A stretch of 64,000 nucleotides of DNA from assembly GCA_963746275.1 (NCBI GenBank), contig CAVVAX010000025.1:66448-130447 (forward strand), in the 5' to 3' direction. This DNA comes from JAEULH01 sp963746275 (GTDB lineage: Bacteria; Pseudomonadota; Alphaproteobacteria; Rhodospirillales; Defluviicoccaceae). Position numbers and translations under genes: made by a program. Shown here piece by piece: positions 8,980 through 17,421 of the stretch (position 1 is the stretch's first letter; each line of letters starts with the position of its first letter). A model generated the notes under the pieces. The model was not told the DNA's origin, made no database searches, and was given only the letters and a program-made list of their open reading frames with translations.

Positions 8980-9594
8980 GCCGGCTGTTCCTTCGGCGCG
9001 AGGGCGGCCAGGCTCGCGCTGATGAGCTCTTCGAGGCTCGCCTCGCCGCTCCATGGCCCCGCTCGCCGCGCTCACCGCATCCAGCGCCTCGCCGGGGCCG
9101 AAGCCGAGGTTGACGAGGGCCGAGACGGCCTCGCCCATGGGCACGGCCGCGCCCTCACCAGCAATGGCGCGGCCAAGGATCGTGCCCCTCGGCACGGCAA
9201 CCGCGGCGTCGCGCAGCTCGGCGACGATCCGGGTCGCGAGCTTGGTGCCGACGCCAGGCGCGCGGGTGATCATCGCCCGGTCGCCGGACGCGATGGCGCC
9301 GGCCAATGCCTCCGCCGGAACGGCGGAGAGAATGGCCATGGCCGCACGCGCGCCGACGCCCTGCACCGTGATCAGCCGGCGGAACCAGTCGCGCTCATGC
9401 GCATCGGCGAAGCCGAAGAGCGAGATGGCGTCCTCGCGGACCTGGGTTTCGATCAAGAGGCTCGCCGGCTCGCCGGACGCAAGCCCCGCCAGGGTGCGCT
9501 GCGAGCAGGCGACGAGGTAGCCGACGCCGCGCACGTCGATGACGGCGGCGCCCTCGCCGAGGCTGTCGATGATGCCGGTCAGCTTCGCGATCAT
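8976..9594 (-). CDS. ruvA: Holliday junction DNA-binding protein RuvA (apparent frameshift)
   Basis: RuvA binds four-way junctions as a tetramer and recruits RuvB. The ATG at 9594 overlaps the ruvC stop by four bases. Residues 1 to about 180 read normally, with the helix-hairpin-helix segments LITVQGVGARAAMAIL and RAPGVGTKLATRIV. The normal C-terminal RuvB-binding helix (EASLEELISASLAAL) appears one frame over and ends in a TGA that overlaps the ruvB ATG. The extent is 619 bases, one more than a multiple of three. Deleting one base of the four-C run at 9057-9060 (GGGG on the coding strand) restores a normal protein of about 205 aa. Without that correction RuvA and RuvB form one 560-codon reading frame. 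Confidence 0.9.
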
Positions 9595-10088
9595 CGGCCG
9601 GCCCCAATCAGCCTTCGCGCTGTCTGCCGGTGATGGGCATGGCAGATGGCGACGGCGAGCGCGTCGGCCGCATCGTCGCTGGCGAGCTCCGCGCCGGGAA
9701 GAAGAATGCCGACCATCATCTTCACCTGCTCCTTGCCGGCATGGCCGGTGCCGACGACAGACTTTTTCACCAGGTTCGGCAAGTACTCGCTGACGGCGAG
9801 CCCGGCGCGGGCGCTGACCAGAAGTGCCGTGCCACGCGCCTGGCCCAGCCGCAGCGTCGAGGTAGCGTTGCGGTTGACGAACGTCTCCTCGATGGCCGCC
9901 TCGGTCGCGCCATAGCGGCCAATCACCGCCTCGATGCCCTCCGCCAGCCGGACCAGGCGGAGCGCCAGCGGCTCCTTCGCGTTGGTCCGCACGACGCCGT
10001 CGCCGACGTGCCGGAGCCGGCCGTCCTCCACCTCGATGACGCCCCACCCGGTCGCGCCAAGGCCTGGATCAAGGCCGAGAAGCCGCAA
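9591..10088 (-). CDS. ruvC: Crossover junction endodeoxyribonuclease RuvC
   Basis: Resolves Holliday junctions by paired nicking. The 165-aa protein starts with the RNase H-fold signature LLGLDPGLGATGWG, whose aspartate at residue 7 is catalytic; the second acidic residue lies in AIEETFVNRN, and the C-terminal catalytic acids in DDAADALAVAICH. The start is TTG at 10088. The stop overlaps the ruvA start (ATGA), as expected in a ruvCAB operon. Confidence 0.97.
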   Translation of the reverse strand: MRLLGLDPGLGATGWGVIEVEDGRLRHVGDGVVRTNAKEPLALRLVRLAEGIEAVIGRYGATEAAIEETFVNRNATSTLRLGQARGTALLVSARAGLAVSEYLPNLVKKSVVGTGHAGKEQVKMMVGILLPGAELASDDAADALAVAICHAHHRQTARRLIGAGR

Positions 10089-10147
10089 CTCACCGGCCCA
10101 TTCAGCCGCCGGGACGCGAAGCCGAACGAGTGTCAGGCGTCCCGCCC

Positions 10148-10891
10148 TCAGGCACTCAGGCGCTCCATGACCTCGTCGGCGACGTCGAAGTTCGAGGCCA
10201 CCCGCTGCACGTCGTCGTTGTCGTCGAGCACGTCGAGCAGCTTGAACAGCGTCGCCGCCGTCTCCTCGTCCACCGGCACGCTCGCCAGCGGCTTCCAGTC
10301 CAGCACCGCCGCCGCCGACGGCCCGAACCGCTGCTCCAGCGCATCGCGCACTGCGGAAACATCGTCCGGGGCGCAGGTGATCTCGTGGCCCTCCGCGGTC
10401 GAGACAACGTCCTCGGCGCCGGCCTCCAGCGCCGCCTCGAACATCGCGTCGGCGCCCGCCGCCTCCGACGGGAAGCGGACGACGCCGATGCGCCCGAACT
10501 GGAAGTTCACCGTCTCACCAAAGGCGCCGCCATGCTTGCTGAAGGCGGCGCGAAGCTCGCTCGCCGTGCGGTTGCGGTTGTCGGTCAGGGCCTCGACGAT
10601 CAGGGCGACACCGCCGGGGCCGTAGCCCTCGTAGCGCACCTCCTCGTACTGCGAACCGCCGTCCTCGCCGGAGCCGCGCTTGATCGCGCGTTCCATCGTG
10701 TCCTTGGGCATGTTCGCGGCCTTCGCCGCGGTGATCGCCGTGCGCAGCCGGGCGTTGAACTCGGGATCGGGCAGGCCTGTGCGCGCGGCAACCGTGAGCT
10801 CGCGGATGAGCTTGGTGAACGCCTTGGCGCGCTTCGCATCCTGCGCGCCCTTGCGATACATGATGTTCTTGAACTGGGAATGGCCTGCCAT
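10148..10891 (-). CDS. yebC: YebC/PmpR family translation/regulatory protein
   Basis: Member of the YebC/TACO1 family, described as DNA-binding regulators and, more recently, as ribosome-acting factors that help translate proline-rich stretches. From the ATG at 10891 it has 247 aa and begins with the family signature MAGHSQFKNIMYRKGAQD; the segment EGYGPGGVALIVEALTDN is also typical. It lies 59 bp upstream of ruvC, the usual alphaproteobacterial neighbourhood. Confidence 0.96.
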   Translation of the reverse strand: MAGHSQFKNIMYRKGAQDAKRAKAFTKLIRELTVAARTGLPDPEFNARLRTAITAAKAANMPKDTMERAIKRGSGEDGGSQYEEVRYEGYGPGGVALIVEALTDNRNRTASELRAAFSKHGGAFGETVNFQFGRIGVVRFPSEAAGADAMFEAALEAGAEDVVSTAEGHEITCAPDDVSAVRDALEQRFGPSAAAVLDWKPLASVPVDEETAATLFKLLDVLDDNDDVQRVASNFDVADEVMERLSA

Positions 10892-10998
10892 GGATCGGTC
10901 GCCTGAAGGCGCGATGAAGTGGCGCTCGTCTTGCCTGTCTACCACATTTAGCCGCGCCGAAGATAGGGCTTAGCGGAACAAACCGGAACCCCAGCGGC

Positions 10999-11817
10999 TC
11001 AGGAGGTCAGCGGCCACTGCGGCACGAGGCTGCCGCCGACCCGCAAGGGTCCCACGTGAACCGCTTTTCCGCTTGCCGGATCGGTTTCGACGTAGACCGC
11101 GCAGAGCGTCGCCGTGCCCGTAGCCGGCTCCAGCCGGCCGGTCGGCATCTTGGCGACGAAGCGGGCGATGGCCGTCTCCTTCTGCATCCCGATCACCGAA
11201 TCGTAGTCGCCGCACATGCCGGCGTCGGTCATGTAGGCGGTCCCGCCGGGCAGGATCCGCGCATCGGCGGTGGGGACATGGCTGTGGGTGCCGACGACAA
11301 GGGAGACCCGGCCATCGAGGACGTGCCCCAGCGCCATCTTCTCGCTGGTCGCCTCGGCGTGTACGTCGGCGATGATGCAGTCGACCGACGATCCCAGCCG
11401 CTGGTTCTGCAGCGCTCGTTCGGCGGCGGCGAACGGATCGTCGAGCGGGTCCATGAACAGCCGGCCCATGACCTGCAGCACCATCAGCCGCAAGCCGGAG
11501 CCGTTGGCATAGACGTGCGCCCCGATGCCGGGCGTGCCGTCCGGGTAGTTCAGCGGCCGCAACAGCCGGGTCTCGCCGCCGATGTAGGGAATGATCTCGC
11601 GCTGGTCCCACACGTGGTTGCCGGTGGTGATCACGTCGACGCCGGCATGGAAGAACTCGGCGCAGATATCGCCGGTGATGCCGAAGCCGTGGGCGGCGTT
11701 CTCGCCGTTGACCACGACAAAGTCGAGATCGAGCCGCCGGCGCAGTTCGGGAACCAGGTTGGTGACAACCTTCCGGCCGGCCTTGCCGACCACGTCGCCG
11801 CAGTAGAGGACCTTCAC
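10999..11817 (-). CDS. YmdB-like metallophosphoesterase (TIGR00282 type)
   Basis: Calcineurin-like metallophosphoesterase of the family of Bacillus subtilis YmdB, a 2',3'-cyclic nucleotide phosphodiesterase. The 272-aa product begins at a GTG (11817) that overlaps the stop of the folate gene (GTGA). Metal-binding motifs are in order: GDVVGKAGR, NGENAAHG, TGNHVWD and GTHSHVPTAD. Length and motifs fit the family fully. Its physiological substrate in alphaproteobacteria cannot be told from sequence. Confidence 0.93.
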   Translation of the reverse strand: MKVLYCGDVVGKAGRKVVTNLVPELRRRLDLDFVVVNGENAAHGFGITGDICAEFFHAGVDVITTGNHVWDQREIIPYIGGETRLLRPLNYPDGTPGIGAHVYANGSGLRLMVLQVMGRLFMDPLDDPFAAAERALQNQRLGSSVDCIIADVHAEATSEKMALGHVLDGRVSLVVGTHSHVPTADARILPGGTAYMTDAGMCGDYDSVIGMQKETAIARFVAKMPTGRLEPATGTATLCAVYVETDPASGKAVHVGPLRVGGSLVPQWPLTS

Positions 11818-12410
11818 GAACGGGCCCTCGCCAGCGACTGCTCGGTCAGGAGCCAGTCCATGGGTTGATCCAGCGGCCCATGCGGCACAGCCTCGAAGCG
11901 CTGCGCGGCGTAAGCCATGCCGATGGCTGTAACGGTCCCCGCCGCGCGCAATGCCGCCAACGTCCGGTCGTAGTAGCCGACCCCCTGCCCCAGGCGCCAG
12001 CCCTTGGCATCGAAGGCGACCAGCGGGACGACAACCACGTCGGGCACGACCTCGGGCGCGGACAGGGGCGGCTGGCGCGTGTCGTGATCGCCCGGCTCGA
12101 GCTCGTCCAGCGGCGCCCACCGGCGGAAGGCGAGCGGCGCGCCGCGCGCGACGACGACCGGCAGGGCGCAGACGTAGCCGCGCTCATGCAGGCGGGCCAG
12201 CAGCGGCCGATCGTCGATCTCGGTCGCGATCGGCCAGTAGCCGGCAATCACCGAGCCCGGCCCGGGGCCGATCTCGTCGGAACGGTCCAGCAGATGATTT
12301 GCGGCCGCGGCGGCAGCGATGGGACCCTCTTTCTGGTCGGCGACCAGGCGCATCTTGCGCGCCCGGACGCGCAAGGCCTGCTTTTCCTCGTCGAGGGTCG
12401 CCATCATCAA
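11814..12410 (-). CDS. 5-formyltetrahydrofolate cyclo-ligase
   Basis: Converts 5-formyl-tetrahydrofolate to 5,10-methenyl-tetrahydrofolate with ATP, returning a storage folate to the active pool. The 198-aa product carries the family signature RLGQGVGYYDRTL near residue 155 and the usual substrate segment VVVPLVAFDAKG. Three ATG codons stand in or near the start at 12410. Its place directly downstream of 6S RNA and zapA is the widespread ssrS-ygfA (fau) arrangement, so read-through from the 6S promoter is likely. Confidence 0.94.
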   Translation of the reverse strand: MMMATLDEEKQALRVRARKMRLVADQKEGPIAAAAAANHLLDRSDEIGPGPGSVIAGYWPIATEIDDRPLLARLHERGYVCALPVVVARGAPLAFRRWAPLDELEPGDHDTRQPPLSAPEVVPDVVVVPLVAFDAKGWRLGQGVGYYDRTLAALRAAGTVTAIGMAYAAQRFEAVPHGPLDQPMDWLLTEQSLARARS

Positions 12411-12443
12411 GGGCTCGCGTTACCGGGATGGGAGCGGCCGAGG

Positions 12444-12585
12444 TCGCTCGGGAAGGGTGGCGGAGCCACAGAAGCCGTCGGTCGTGCGATCCTCTCCGGC
12501 CTGCGACTGCAGGTGGGCGCCGTATCCCGAACCCGCGGGTCCGGAAGGCACAGCTCCCATGTGGATCACTGTTGGCCCGAGGGAT
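12444..12585 (-). ncRNA. ssrS: 6S RNA (ssrS), approximate ends
   Basis: The 217-bp gap between zapA and the 5-formyltetrahydrofolate cyclo-ligase gene is where alphaproteobacteria normally encode 6S RNA, the RNA-polymerase holoenzyme mimic. On the minus strand a closing stem CTCGGG (12581-12576) pairs with CCCGAG (12452-12447), and internal inverted repeats such as GTGGC-TCC-GCCAC fit a long hairpin with a central bubble. An AT-rich TTAATAT just upstream of the 5' side could be the -10 element. The call rests mainly on position and the closing stem; ends are estimates. Confidence 0.65.
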
Positions 12586-12628
12586 ATTAAGAACCTAACG
12601 AACCCCGCAGCCGCCGCCACCTCCCAAT

Positions 12629-12991
12629 CTAGGCGGACTTCAGCCTTTCGGCAATCTCCTCGATCCTCTGGGCGAGGCCGTTGATCATCTCCGCCAGCTC
12701 AGCCTCGGTGAGGCCGCTGGCCGTGACCGCGGCGCCGGCCGAAGCCCCATCCGCCACGACGCCGCTGCGGGTCAGCTTGTCGAGCTTGTTGCGCGCCTCG
12801 ACCAGCTCGTCGGCCACGAGCAGCCCGGCCAGCAGCAACAGCCGTGACTCGCCTACCGGGCCCACGCTTTCGGCCAGTGCCGTGACCCGGCTGTTGAGCA
12901 CGTCGGCGAGGTAGGCGACATGGGCTTCCTGGCCATCATCGCAGGCGATGTCGTAAGGCCGGCCGTTGAGGGAAACCGAGACCAGCCCCAT
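12629..12991 (-). CDS. zapA: Cell division protein ZapA
   Basis: Small cytoplasmic protein that bundles FtsZ filaments at the division ring. With the ATG at 12991 it has 120 aa: an N-terminal beta-rich head starting VSVSLNGRPYDIAC, then long helices that form the dimeric coiled coil. It follows the small coiled-coil gene by two bases and lies upstream of 6S RNA, the standard context. Confidence 0.93.
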   Translation of the reverse strand: MGLVSVSLNGRPYDIACDDGQEAHVAYLADVLNSRVTALAESVGPVGESRLLLLAGLLVADELVEARNKLDKLTRSGVVADGASAGAAVTASGLTEAELAEMINGLAQRIEEIAERLKSA

Positions 12992-12993
12992 GG

Positions 12994-13194
12994 CTAGCCG
13001 CCGAGGACCAGGCGCAGGCGCGTGATCGCCCTGTCCAGTCCCTGCGCCAGCGTCTCGTTGGTCCGCTGCAGGGCGACGTTGTCGCTCTTGATCCGCTCGG
13101 CCCGGCGGCTGTGGAACGTGCTCCGCTGGAGAGCTGCCGTTTCCAGATCCACGCACGCGTTGGCCAGCCTCGTGATCGCCTGTTCCAGGTCCAT
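12994..13194 (-). CDS. Small coiled-coil protein upstream of zapA (DUF4164-like)
   Basis: A 66-aa, wholly helical protein from the ATG at 13194, with a purine-rich GGGGGAAG ribosome site. It is full of Arg, Leu, Ala and Glu heptads and has no membrane segment. Small coiled-coil genes of this kind commonly precede zapA in alphaproteobacteria and are often labelled DUF4164; the family label is from memory of context and length. The two-base gap to zapA suggests co-translation and a role around the division ring. Confidence 0.75.
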   Translation of the reverse strand: MDLEQAITRLANACVDLETAALQRSTFHSRRAERIKSDNVALQRTNETLAQGLDRAITRLRLVLGG

Positions 13195-13508
13195 CGCTTC
13201 CCCCGCGCCGCCAGGACGCTCGGGCGCAAACGTGACATCCTCGCTCAAGGATAGGCGCCGCTTCCGCGGCCCGTCAACGGCCCGACCCTGGCTTAACAAC
13301 GGCTTGACGGCGGCCCCGCAGCGCCCGTGGGCTGCGGAAAAAGCCGTTGACGCCGCCAACCATTCGGGAGATTGTGCCGGCCATATAACACCGGGCGAAT
13401 AAGACTTTACGGCGCTCTGGGAGCATCGCGCTCCCGCTCGGCTGGCAGCGACCAAACAACAATCACCAGGCGCTCCAGACTCACACGGAAATCCTAAGGA
13501 GGTACGGA
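13195..13508. other. Intergenic region between divergent zapA operon and gap
   Basis: This 314-bp gap must hold the promoters of two divergent transcripts. A TATAAC at 13384-13389 could be a -10 element for gap, but no convincing -35 hexamer stands 16-18 bp before it. A strong ribosome site (AAGGAGG at 13497-13503) precedes the gap ATG. A GC-rich inverted stretch around 13315-13335 may form a hairpin. No reading frame in it looks coding. Confidence 0.5.
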
Positions 13509-14513
13509 ATGGCGGTTCGGGTTGGGATTAACGGGTTCGGCCGCATCGGCCGGCTGGCGATGCGGGCGGCGATGGAGGCACGGCGCAACGACGTCGAGTT
13601 CGTCGCGGTGAACGACCTCGGTGCGGTCGATGTCAACGCCCACCTGCTCAAGTACGACTCGGTGCACGGCACCTATCCGGGCGAGGTGAAGTCGGACGCC
13701 GACAGCATCACCGTCGACGGGAAGAAGATCAAGGTTCTGCAAGAGCGCGATCCCACCAAGCTGCCGTGGGGCGATCTCGGCGTCGACGTCGTCTTCGAGT
13801 GCACCGGCATCTTCAGCGACCGCGACAAGGCCGCCGTCCACCTCGGCAGCGGCGCCCCGCGCGTCCTCGTCTCCGCGCCATCGAAGGGCGCCGACGCCAC
13901 CGTCGTCTACGGCGTCAACCATAACGTGCTGAGCAAGGAGCAGAAGGTCGTCTCCAACGCCTCCTGCACCACCAACTGCCTTGCCCCGCCGGTCTACGTC
14001 ATCGACAAGCTGGTCGGTCTCGAGAGCGGCTACATGACGACCATCCACGCCTACACCGGCGACCAACGGATCGTCGACACGCTGCACAAGGACTTGCGCC
14101 GGGCCCGCGCCGCTGCGCTGTCGATGATCCCGACGACCACCGGCGCCGCCCGCGCCGTTGGCCTGGTCCTGCCGCACCTCGCCGGCAAGCTCGACGGCTC
14201 GGCGATCCGCGTGCCGACGCCGAATGTGTCGGTCGTGGACCTCGTCTTCATCGCCAAGAAGTCCACCACGGTCGCCGAGATCAACGATGCCATCCAGGAA
14301 GCCGCCGACGGCGAGCTGAAGGGCATCATGGGCTGCAACAAGGCGCCGCTGGTGTCCATCGACTTCAACCACGACCCACGCAGCTCGATCTTCGACGCGA
14401 GCCAGACGCAGGTCGTGGACGGCAAGCTGGTACGCATCCTCGCCTGGTACGACAACGAGTGGGGCTTCTCCAACCGGATGTCGGATACGGCGAACGCCTG
14501 GGTCGCGGCATAA
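13509..14513 (+). CDS. gap: Glyceraldehyde-3-phosphate dehydrogenase, type I
   Basis: Glycolytic enzyme that oxidises glyceraldehyde 3-phosphate with NAD(P). The 334-aa protein starts with the Rossmann signature VRVGINGFGRIGR and carries the active-site SNASCTTNC with the catalytic cysteine near residue 156, and the C-terminal WYDNEWGFSNRM. A strong AAGGAGG site stands upstream of the ATG and a GC-rich inverted repeat downstream. In many relatives pgk follows at once; here it does not. Confidence 0.98.
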   Translation: MAVRVGINGFGRIGRLAMRAAMEARRNDVEFVAVNDLGAVDVNAHLLKYDSVHGTYPGEVKSDADSITVDGKKIKVLQERDPTKLPWGDLGVDVVFECTGIFSDRDKAAVHLGSGAPRVLVSAPSKGADATVVYGVNHNVLSKEQKVVSNASCTTNCLAPPVYVIDKLVGLESGYMTTIHAYTGDQRIVDTLHKDLRRARAAALSMIPTTTGAARAVGLVLPHLAGKLDGSAIRVPTPNVSVVDLVFIAKKSTTVAEINDAIQEAADGELKGIMGCNKAPLVSIDFNHDPRSSIFDASQTQVVDGKLVRILAWYDNEWGFSNRMSDTANAWVAA

Positions 14514-14541
14514 GCCGCCTCACCTTTCGCTTCGACGCTTC

Positions 14542-14569
14542 GGGGCGGGACCTCAGTGGGTCCCGCCCC
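14542..14569 (+). terminator. Strong hairpin after gap
   Basis: A perfect 11-bp inverted repeat, GGGGCGGGACC (14542-14552) and GGTCCCGCCCC (14559-14569) with a six-base loop, begins 28 bp after the gap stop. The trailing sequence is TTGCCGTTTG, so the U-tract is weak. It probably ends or trims the gap transcript. It also rules out the GTG at 14556 as a start for the next gene. Confidence 0.7.
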
Positions 14570-14576
14570 TTGCCGT

Positions 14577-15065
14577 TTGAGGCCATGCCAGCCGAGCGGC
14601 CGCCGCCCGCATCATCATGCTCCCGCCATCGTCGTCTACAGCCTCCGCGACGCCCGCGGCGCGGCCGCGGCCACTGCCGCCGCGGCTCTCGATCTGCCGG
14701 TTAGCCTGCGCGTGCCTGCCGACATCGCTGCCGGGCTCGGTGCCGACGTCATCGGCAGCCTCTTCGCTTCGCTCCGCGCCGAGTTTCCGCAAGCCCGCGT
14801 CATTGCCGCGGTCGACTGCGCCGACGCCCCCGGCCTCGCCCTTGCCCTGCTCCGCCGCGGCATCGACCGGGTGCGCGTCGAAGGCCCCGACGAGATGCGC
14901 CGGCGCCTCGCCGACATCGCCGCGCAGAGCGGCGCCGCGCTCAACGACGAGGCGGGCGTAACGAGCGAGGCGCTCGATCTCCTCACCGTCGATGACCCTC
15001 AGGCGGCCTGCGAGGCGTGGCTGAAGGCCTTCAAAAACGGCGCCGCAAAGCCCAATTGCCAATAA
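14577..15065 (+). CDS. Hypothetical protein between gap and fba
   Basis: An unrecognised soluble, Ala/Leu-rich protein of about 162 aa if it starts at TTG 14577; an in-frame GTG at 14556 lies inside the terminator hairpin and is less likely. Codon use matches neighbouring genes. The pattern of alternating strands and helices (VVYSL, VSLRVPAD, VIAAVDCAD, VRVEGPDEM) suggests an alpha/beta fold. No catalytic motif is seen. It stands where pgk is found in many relatives and 59 bp before the aldolase gene, so co-transcription is likely. Confidence 0.65.
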   Translation: MRPCQPSGRRPHHHAPAIVVYSLRDARGAAAATAAAALDLPVSLRVPADIAAGLGADVIGSLFASLRAEFPQARVIAAVDCADAPGLALALLRRGIDRVRVEGPDEMRRRLADIAAQSGAALNDEAGVTSEALDLLTVDDPQAACEAWLKAFKNGAAKPNCQ

Positions 15066-15124
15066 TGGACCGCTCGTGTATTCCAGCGCGCGAGTGCCTT
15101 TTCACAGATCTGGGAGAGTGTGAC

Positions 15125-16078
15125 ATGAACGTTACGCCGCAGGTCAAGAAGATCCTGGCGAATTACGAGAGCGATACACCGGGAACGAAAGCAAACATCG
15201 CCCGTATCCTCTGCACCGGCCGCCTCGGCGGGACCGGCAAGATGGTCATTCTTCCGGTCGACCAGGGCTTCGAGCACGGCCCCTTGCGCAGCTTCGGGCC
15301 CAACCCGCCGGCCTATGATCCCGCCTATCACATCCAACTGGCCATCGACGCCGGCCTCAATGCCTACGCCACGCCGCTTGGAATGGTCGAGGCTGTCGCC
15401 GACGCCTACGCCGGGCAGATCCCGCTGATCCTGAAGGTCAACAGCGCCAACACCCTCTACCGCAGCAAGGAAGCGCCGACCCAGGCGATCACCGCGAGCG
15501 TCGACGACGCCATCCGGCTCGGCTGCTCGGCCATCGGCTTCACCATCTATCCGGGCTCGGACGAGGCCTTCCACATGATGGAGGACATCCGCGAGATGGG
15601 CTCCGAGGCCAAGGCCAAGGGCCTCGCCGTCGTCGTCTGGTCCTACCCCCGCGGCGGGACGATCTCGAAGGACGGCGAGCTGGCGATGGACATCTGCGCC
15701 TACGCCGCGCACATGGCGGCGCTGCTCGGCGCCCACATCATCAAGGTGAAGCTGCCGACCGATTTCATCGAGCAGCCGGAGGCGAAGAAGGTCTACGAGG
15801 CCACCAAGGTGGACATCTCGACCCAGGCTGCGCGGGTGAAGCACGTCATGCAGGCAGCCTTCAACGGCCGGCGCATCGTCGTGTTCTCGGGCGGGGCGAT
15901 GAAGGGCAGCGACGCCGTCTACCAGGACGCCCGCGACATCCGCGACGGCGGCGGCAATGGCCAGATCATCGGCCGCAACACCTTCCAGCGGCCCAGGCAG
16001 GAGGCGCTCGACATGCTCGGGCGCATCATCAACATCTTCCTTGGCAAGGAAGAGGCCACGGCCAAGGCCGCGGAGTGA
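15125..16078 (+). CDS. Class I fructose-bisphosphate aldolase (DhnA type)
   Basis: Cleaves fructose 1,6-bisphosphate to two triose phosphates through a lysine Schiff base. The 317-aa protein starts at ATG 15125 and shows the archaeal/bacterial DhnA-type pattern: ILPVDQGFEHGP near the N-terminus, the Schiff-base lysine region AHIIKVKLPTD, and the phosphate-binding FSGGAMKG and IIGRNTFQR segments. It works with gap in central carbon flow. Its stop overlaps the thiE start (GTGA). Confidence 0.95.
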   Translation: MNVTPQVKKILANYESDTPGTKANIARILCTGRLGGTGKMVILPVDQGFEHGPLRSFGPNPPAYDPAYHIQLAIDAGLNAYATPLGMVEAVADAYAGQIPLILKVNSANTLYRSKEAPTQAITASVDDAIRLGCSAIGFTIYPGSDEAFHMMEDIREMGSEAKAKGLAVVVWSYPRGGTISKDGELAMDICAYAAHMAALLGAHIIKVKLPTDFIEQPEAKKVYEATKVDISTQAARVKHVMQAAFNGRRIVVFSGGAMKGSDAVYQDARDIRDGGGNGQIIGRNTFQRPRQEALDMLGRIINIFLGKEEATAKAAE

Positions 16079-16723
16079 GCCAGCAGCCGCCCGCCTGCCA
16101 GCTCTATCTGATCACGCCGCCGCGCCTCGACGCGGCGGCGTTTTCGCGCGACCTCGCCGCGGCCTTGGACGCCGGTCCGGTCGCTGCGGTGCAGCTCCGG
16201 CTGAAGGACGCGGACGACGACGACCGTCCGCAGAGCCTGCGACCAGCTCCGCCGGATCGTCCAGGACCGCGACGTCGCCTTCATCCTCAACGACCGGCCC
16301 GACCTCGCCGCCGAGCTCGGCTGCGACGGCGTCCACATCGGCCAGGAGGATGCCAGCTACCGGGACGCGCGCCGGGCGATGGGCGAGGACGGGATCGTCG
16401 GCGTCACCTGCCACGCGTCGCGCCACCTCGCCATGGAGGCGGCGGACGCCGGCGCCGACTACGTCGCCTTCGGCGCCTTCTTTCCCACCGCGACCAAAGA
16501 GCCGAAGACCCGGGCGGAGCCGGAGGTCCTGTCGTGGTGGAGCGAGCTGATGACAGCGCCCTGCGTCGCCATCGGCGGGATCACGCTGGAAAACGCCCCG
16601 CCGCTGATCGAGGCCGGCGCCGACTTCCTCGCCGTCTGCGCCGGCGTCTGGGAACATCCGCAAGGCCCGGCCGCAGCGGTCTCGGCCTTCGCCCGCCTGC
16701 TCTCCGAGCACTCGGGCGACTGA
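16075..16723 (+). pseudogene. thiE: Thiamine-phosphate synthase ThiE (apparent frameshift)
   Basis: Joins the thiazole and pyrimidine halves of thiamine. Translation starts at a GTG overlapping the fba stop and reads QLYLITPPR and AVQLRLKDADDD normally. The rest of the family pattern (VAFILNDRPDLA, CDGVHIGQEDASY, FGAFFPTATK, CVAIGGI) appears one frame over and ends at 16723. The extent is 649 bases, one more than a multiple of three, so one extra base in the GAC-repeat stretch around 16209-16226 explains it. With that corrected it is a full 215-aa ThiE. A sequencing error is more likely than a dead gene, but a true frameshift is possible. Confidence 0.85.
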
Positions 16724-16831
16724 CGGCGCCTGCGCGCCGCCGGTCGCCGCCGGAGCTTTCGTTGCGAGGCGCCGGTCGACCTGCTAGCTTCGCCGCCCAT
16801 TTCCACCTGCATCCCCAGCACGCGGACAGTC

Positions 16832-17401
16832 ATGAAAATCAGCGGCAATGCCATCCGCCCCGGCATGGTCATCGAGCACCAGGGCCGGCTGTGGCGGGCG
16901 GTCAAGATCCAACACACCCAGCCCGGCAAGGGTGGCGCCTACCTCCAGGTCGAACTCCGGGGCTTGCGCGACGGCACCAAGCTGAACGAGCGTTTCCGCT
17001 CCGCCGAGACCGTCGAGCGCGTCCGCCTCGACCAGCGGCCGTTCCAGTTCCTCTTCGCCGAGGGCTCGACCTACACCTTCATGGACACGGAGACCTTCGA
17101 CCAGATCACGCTCACAGCCGAGGACGTCGGCGAGGACCGGGTCGGCTTCCTGCAAGAGAACATGAACGTCACCATCGAGCTGCACGACGAGCAACCCATC
17201 GGCGTGCAATTGCCGGACGCAGTCGTGCTCGAGGTGGTCGAGGCGGACGCCGTGGTCCGCGGCCAGACCGCCGCCTCCTCCTACAAGCCGGCGCTGCTGG
17301 AGAACGGCATGCGGGTCATGGTGCCGCCGCACATCGAGGTCGGCACCCGCATCGTCGTCTCGACCGCCGACGGCGCCTACGTCGAACGCGCCAAGGACTG
17401 A
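16832..17401 (+). CDS. efp: Translation elongation factor P
   Basis: Rescues ribosomes stalled on polyproline stretches. The 189-aa protein has the three-beta-barrel EF-P layout, with the modifiable lysine 33 at the tip loop PGKGGAY and the C-terminal signature SYKPALLENGMRVMVPPHIE. Length is standard. It is followed by an inositol monophosphatase-like gene with a 20-bp gap; efp-suhB pairs are common in alphaproteobacteria. Confidence 0.98.
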   Translation: MKISGNAIRPGMVIEHQGRLWRAVKIQHTQPGKGGAYLQVELRGLRDGTKLNERFRSAETVERVRLDQRPFQFLFAEGSTYTFMDTETFDQITLTAEDVGEDRVGFLQENMNVTIELHDEQPIGVQLPDAVVLEVVEADAVVRGQTAASSYKPALLENGMRVMVPPHIEVGTRIVVSTADGAYVERAKD

Positions 17402-17421
17402 GCCGGAAGGATCATCCCCCC

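Noticed and set aside
8976..9594. Genuine RuvA-RuvB fusion protein
   Set aside because: The correct RuvA ending and stop codon are present one frame over, so a one-base error in a C run is the simpler explanation.
16724..16831. Thiamine (TPP) riboswitch near thiE
   Set aside because: No THI-box sequence precedes or follows thiE; the gene is coupled to fba by a GTGA overlap instead.
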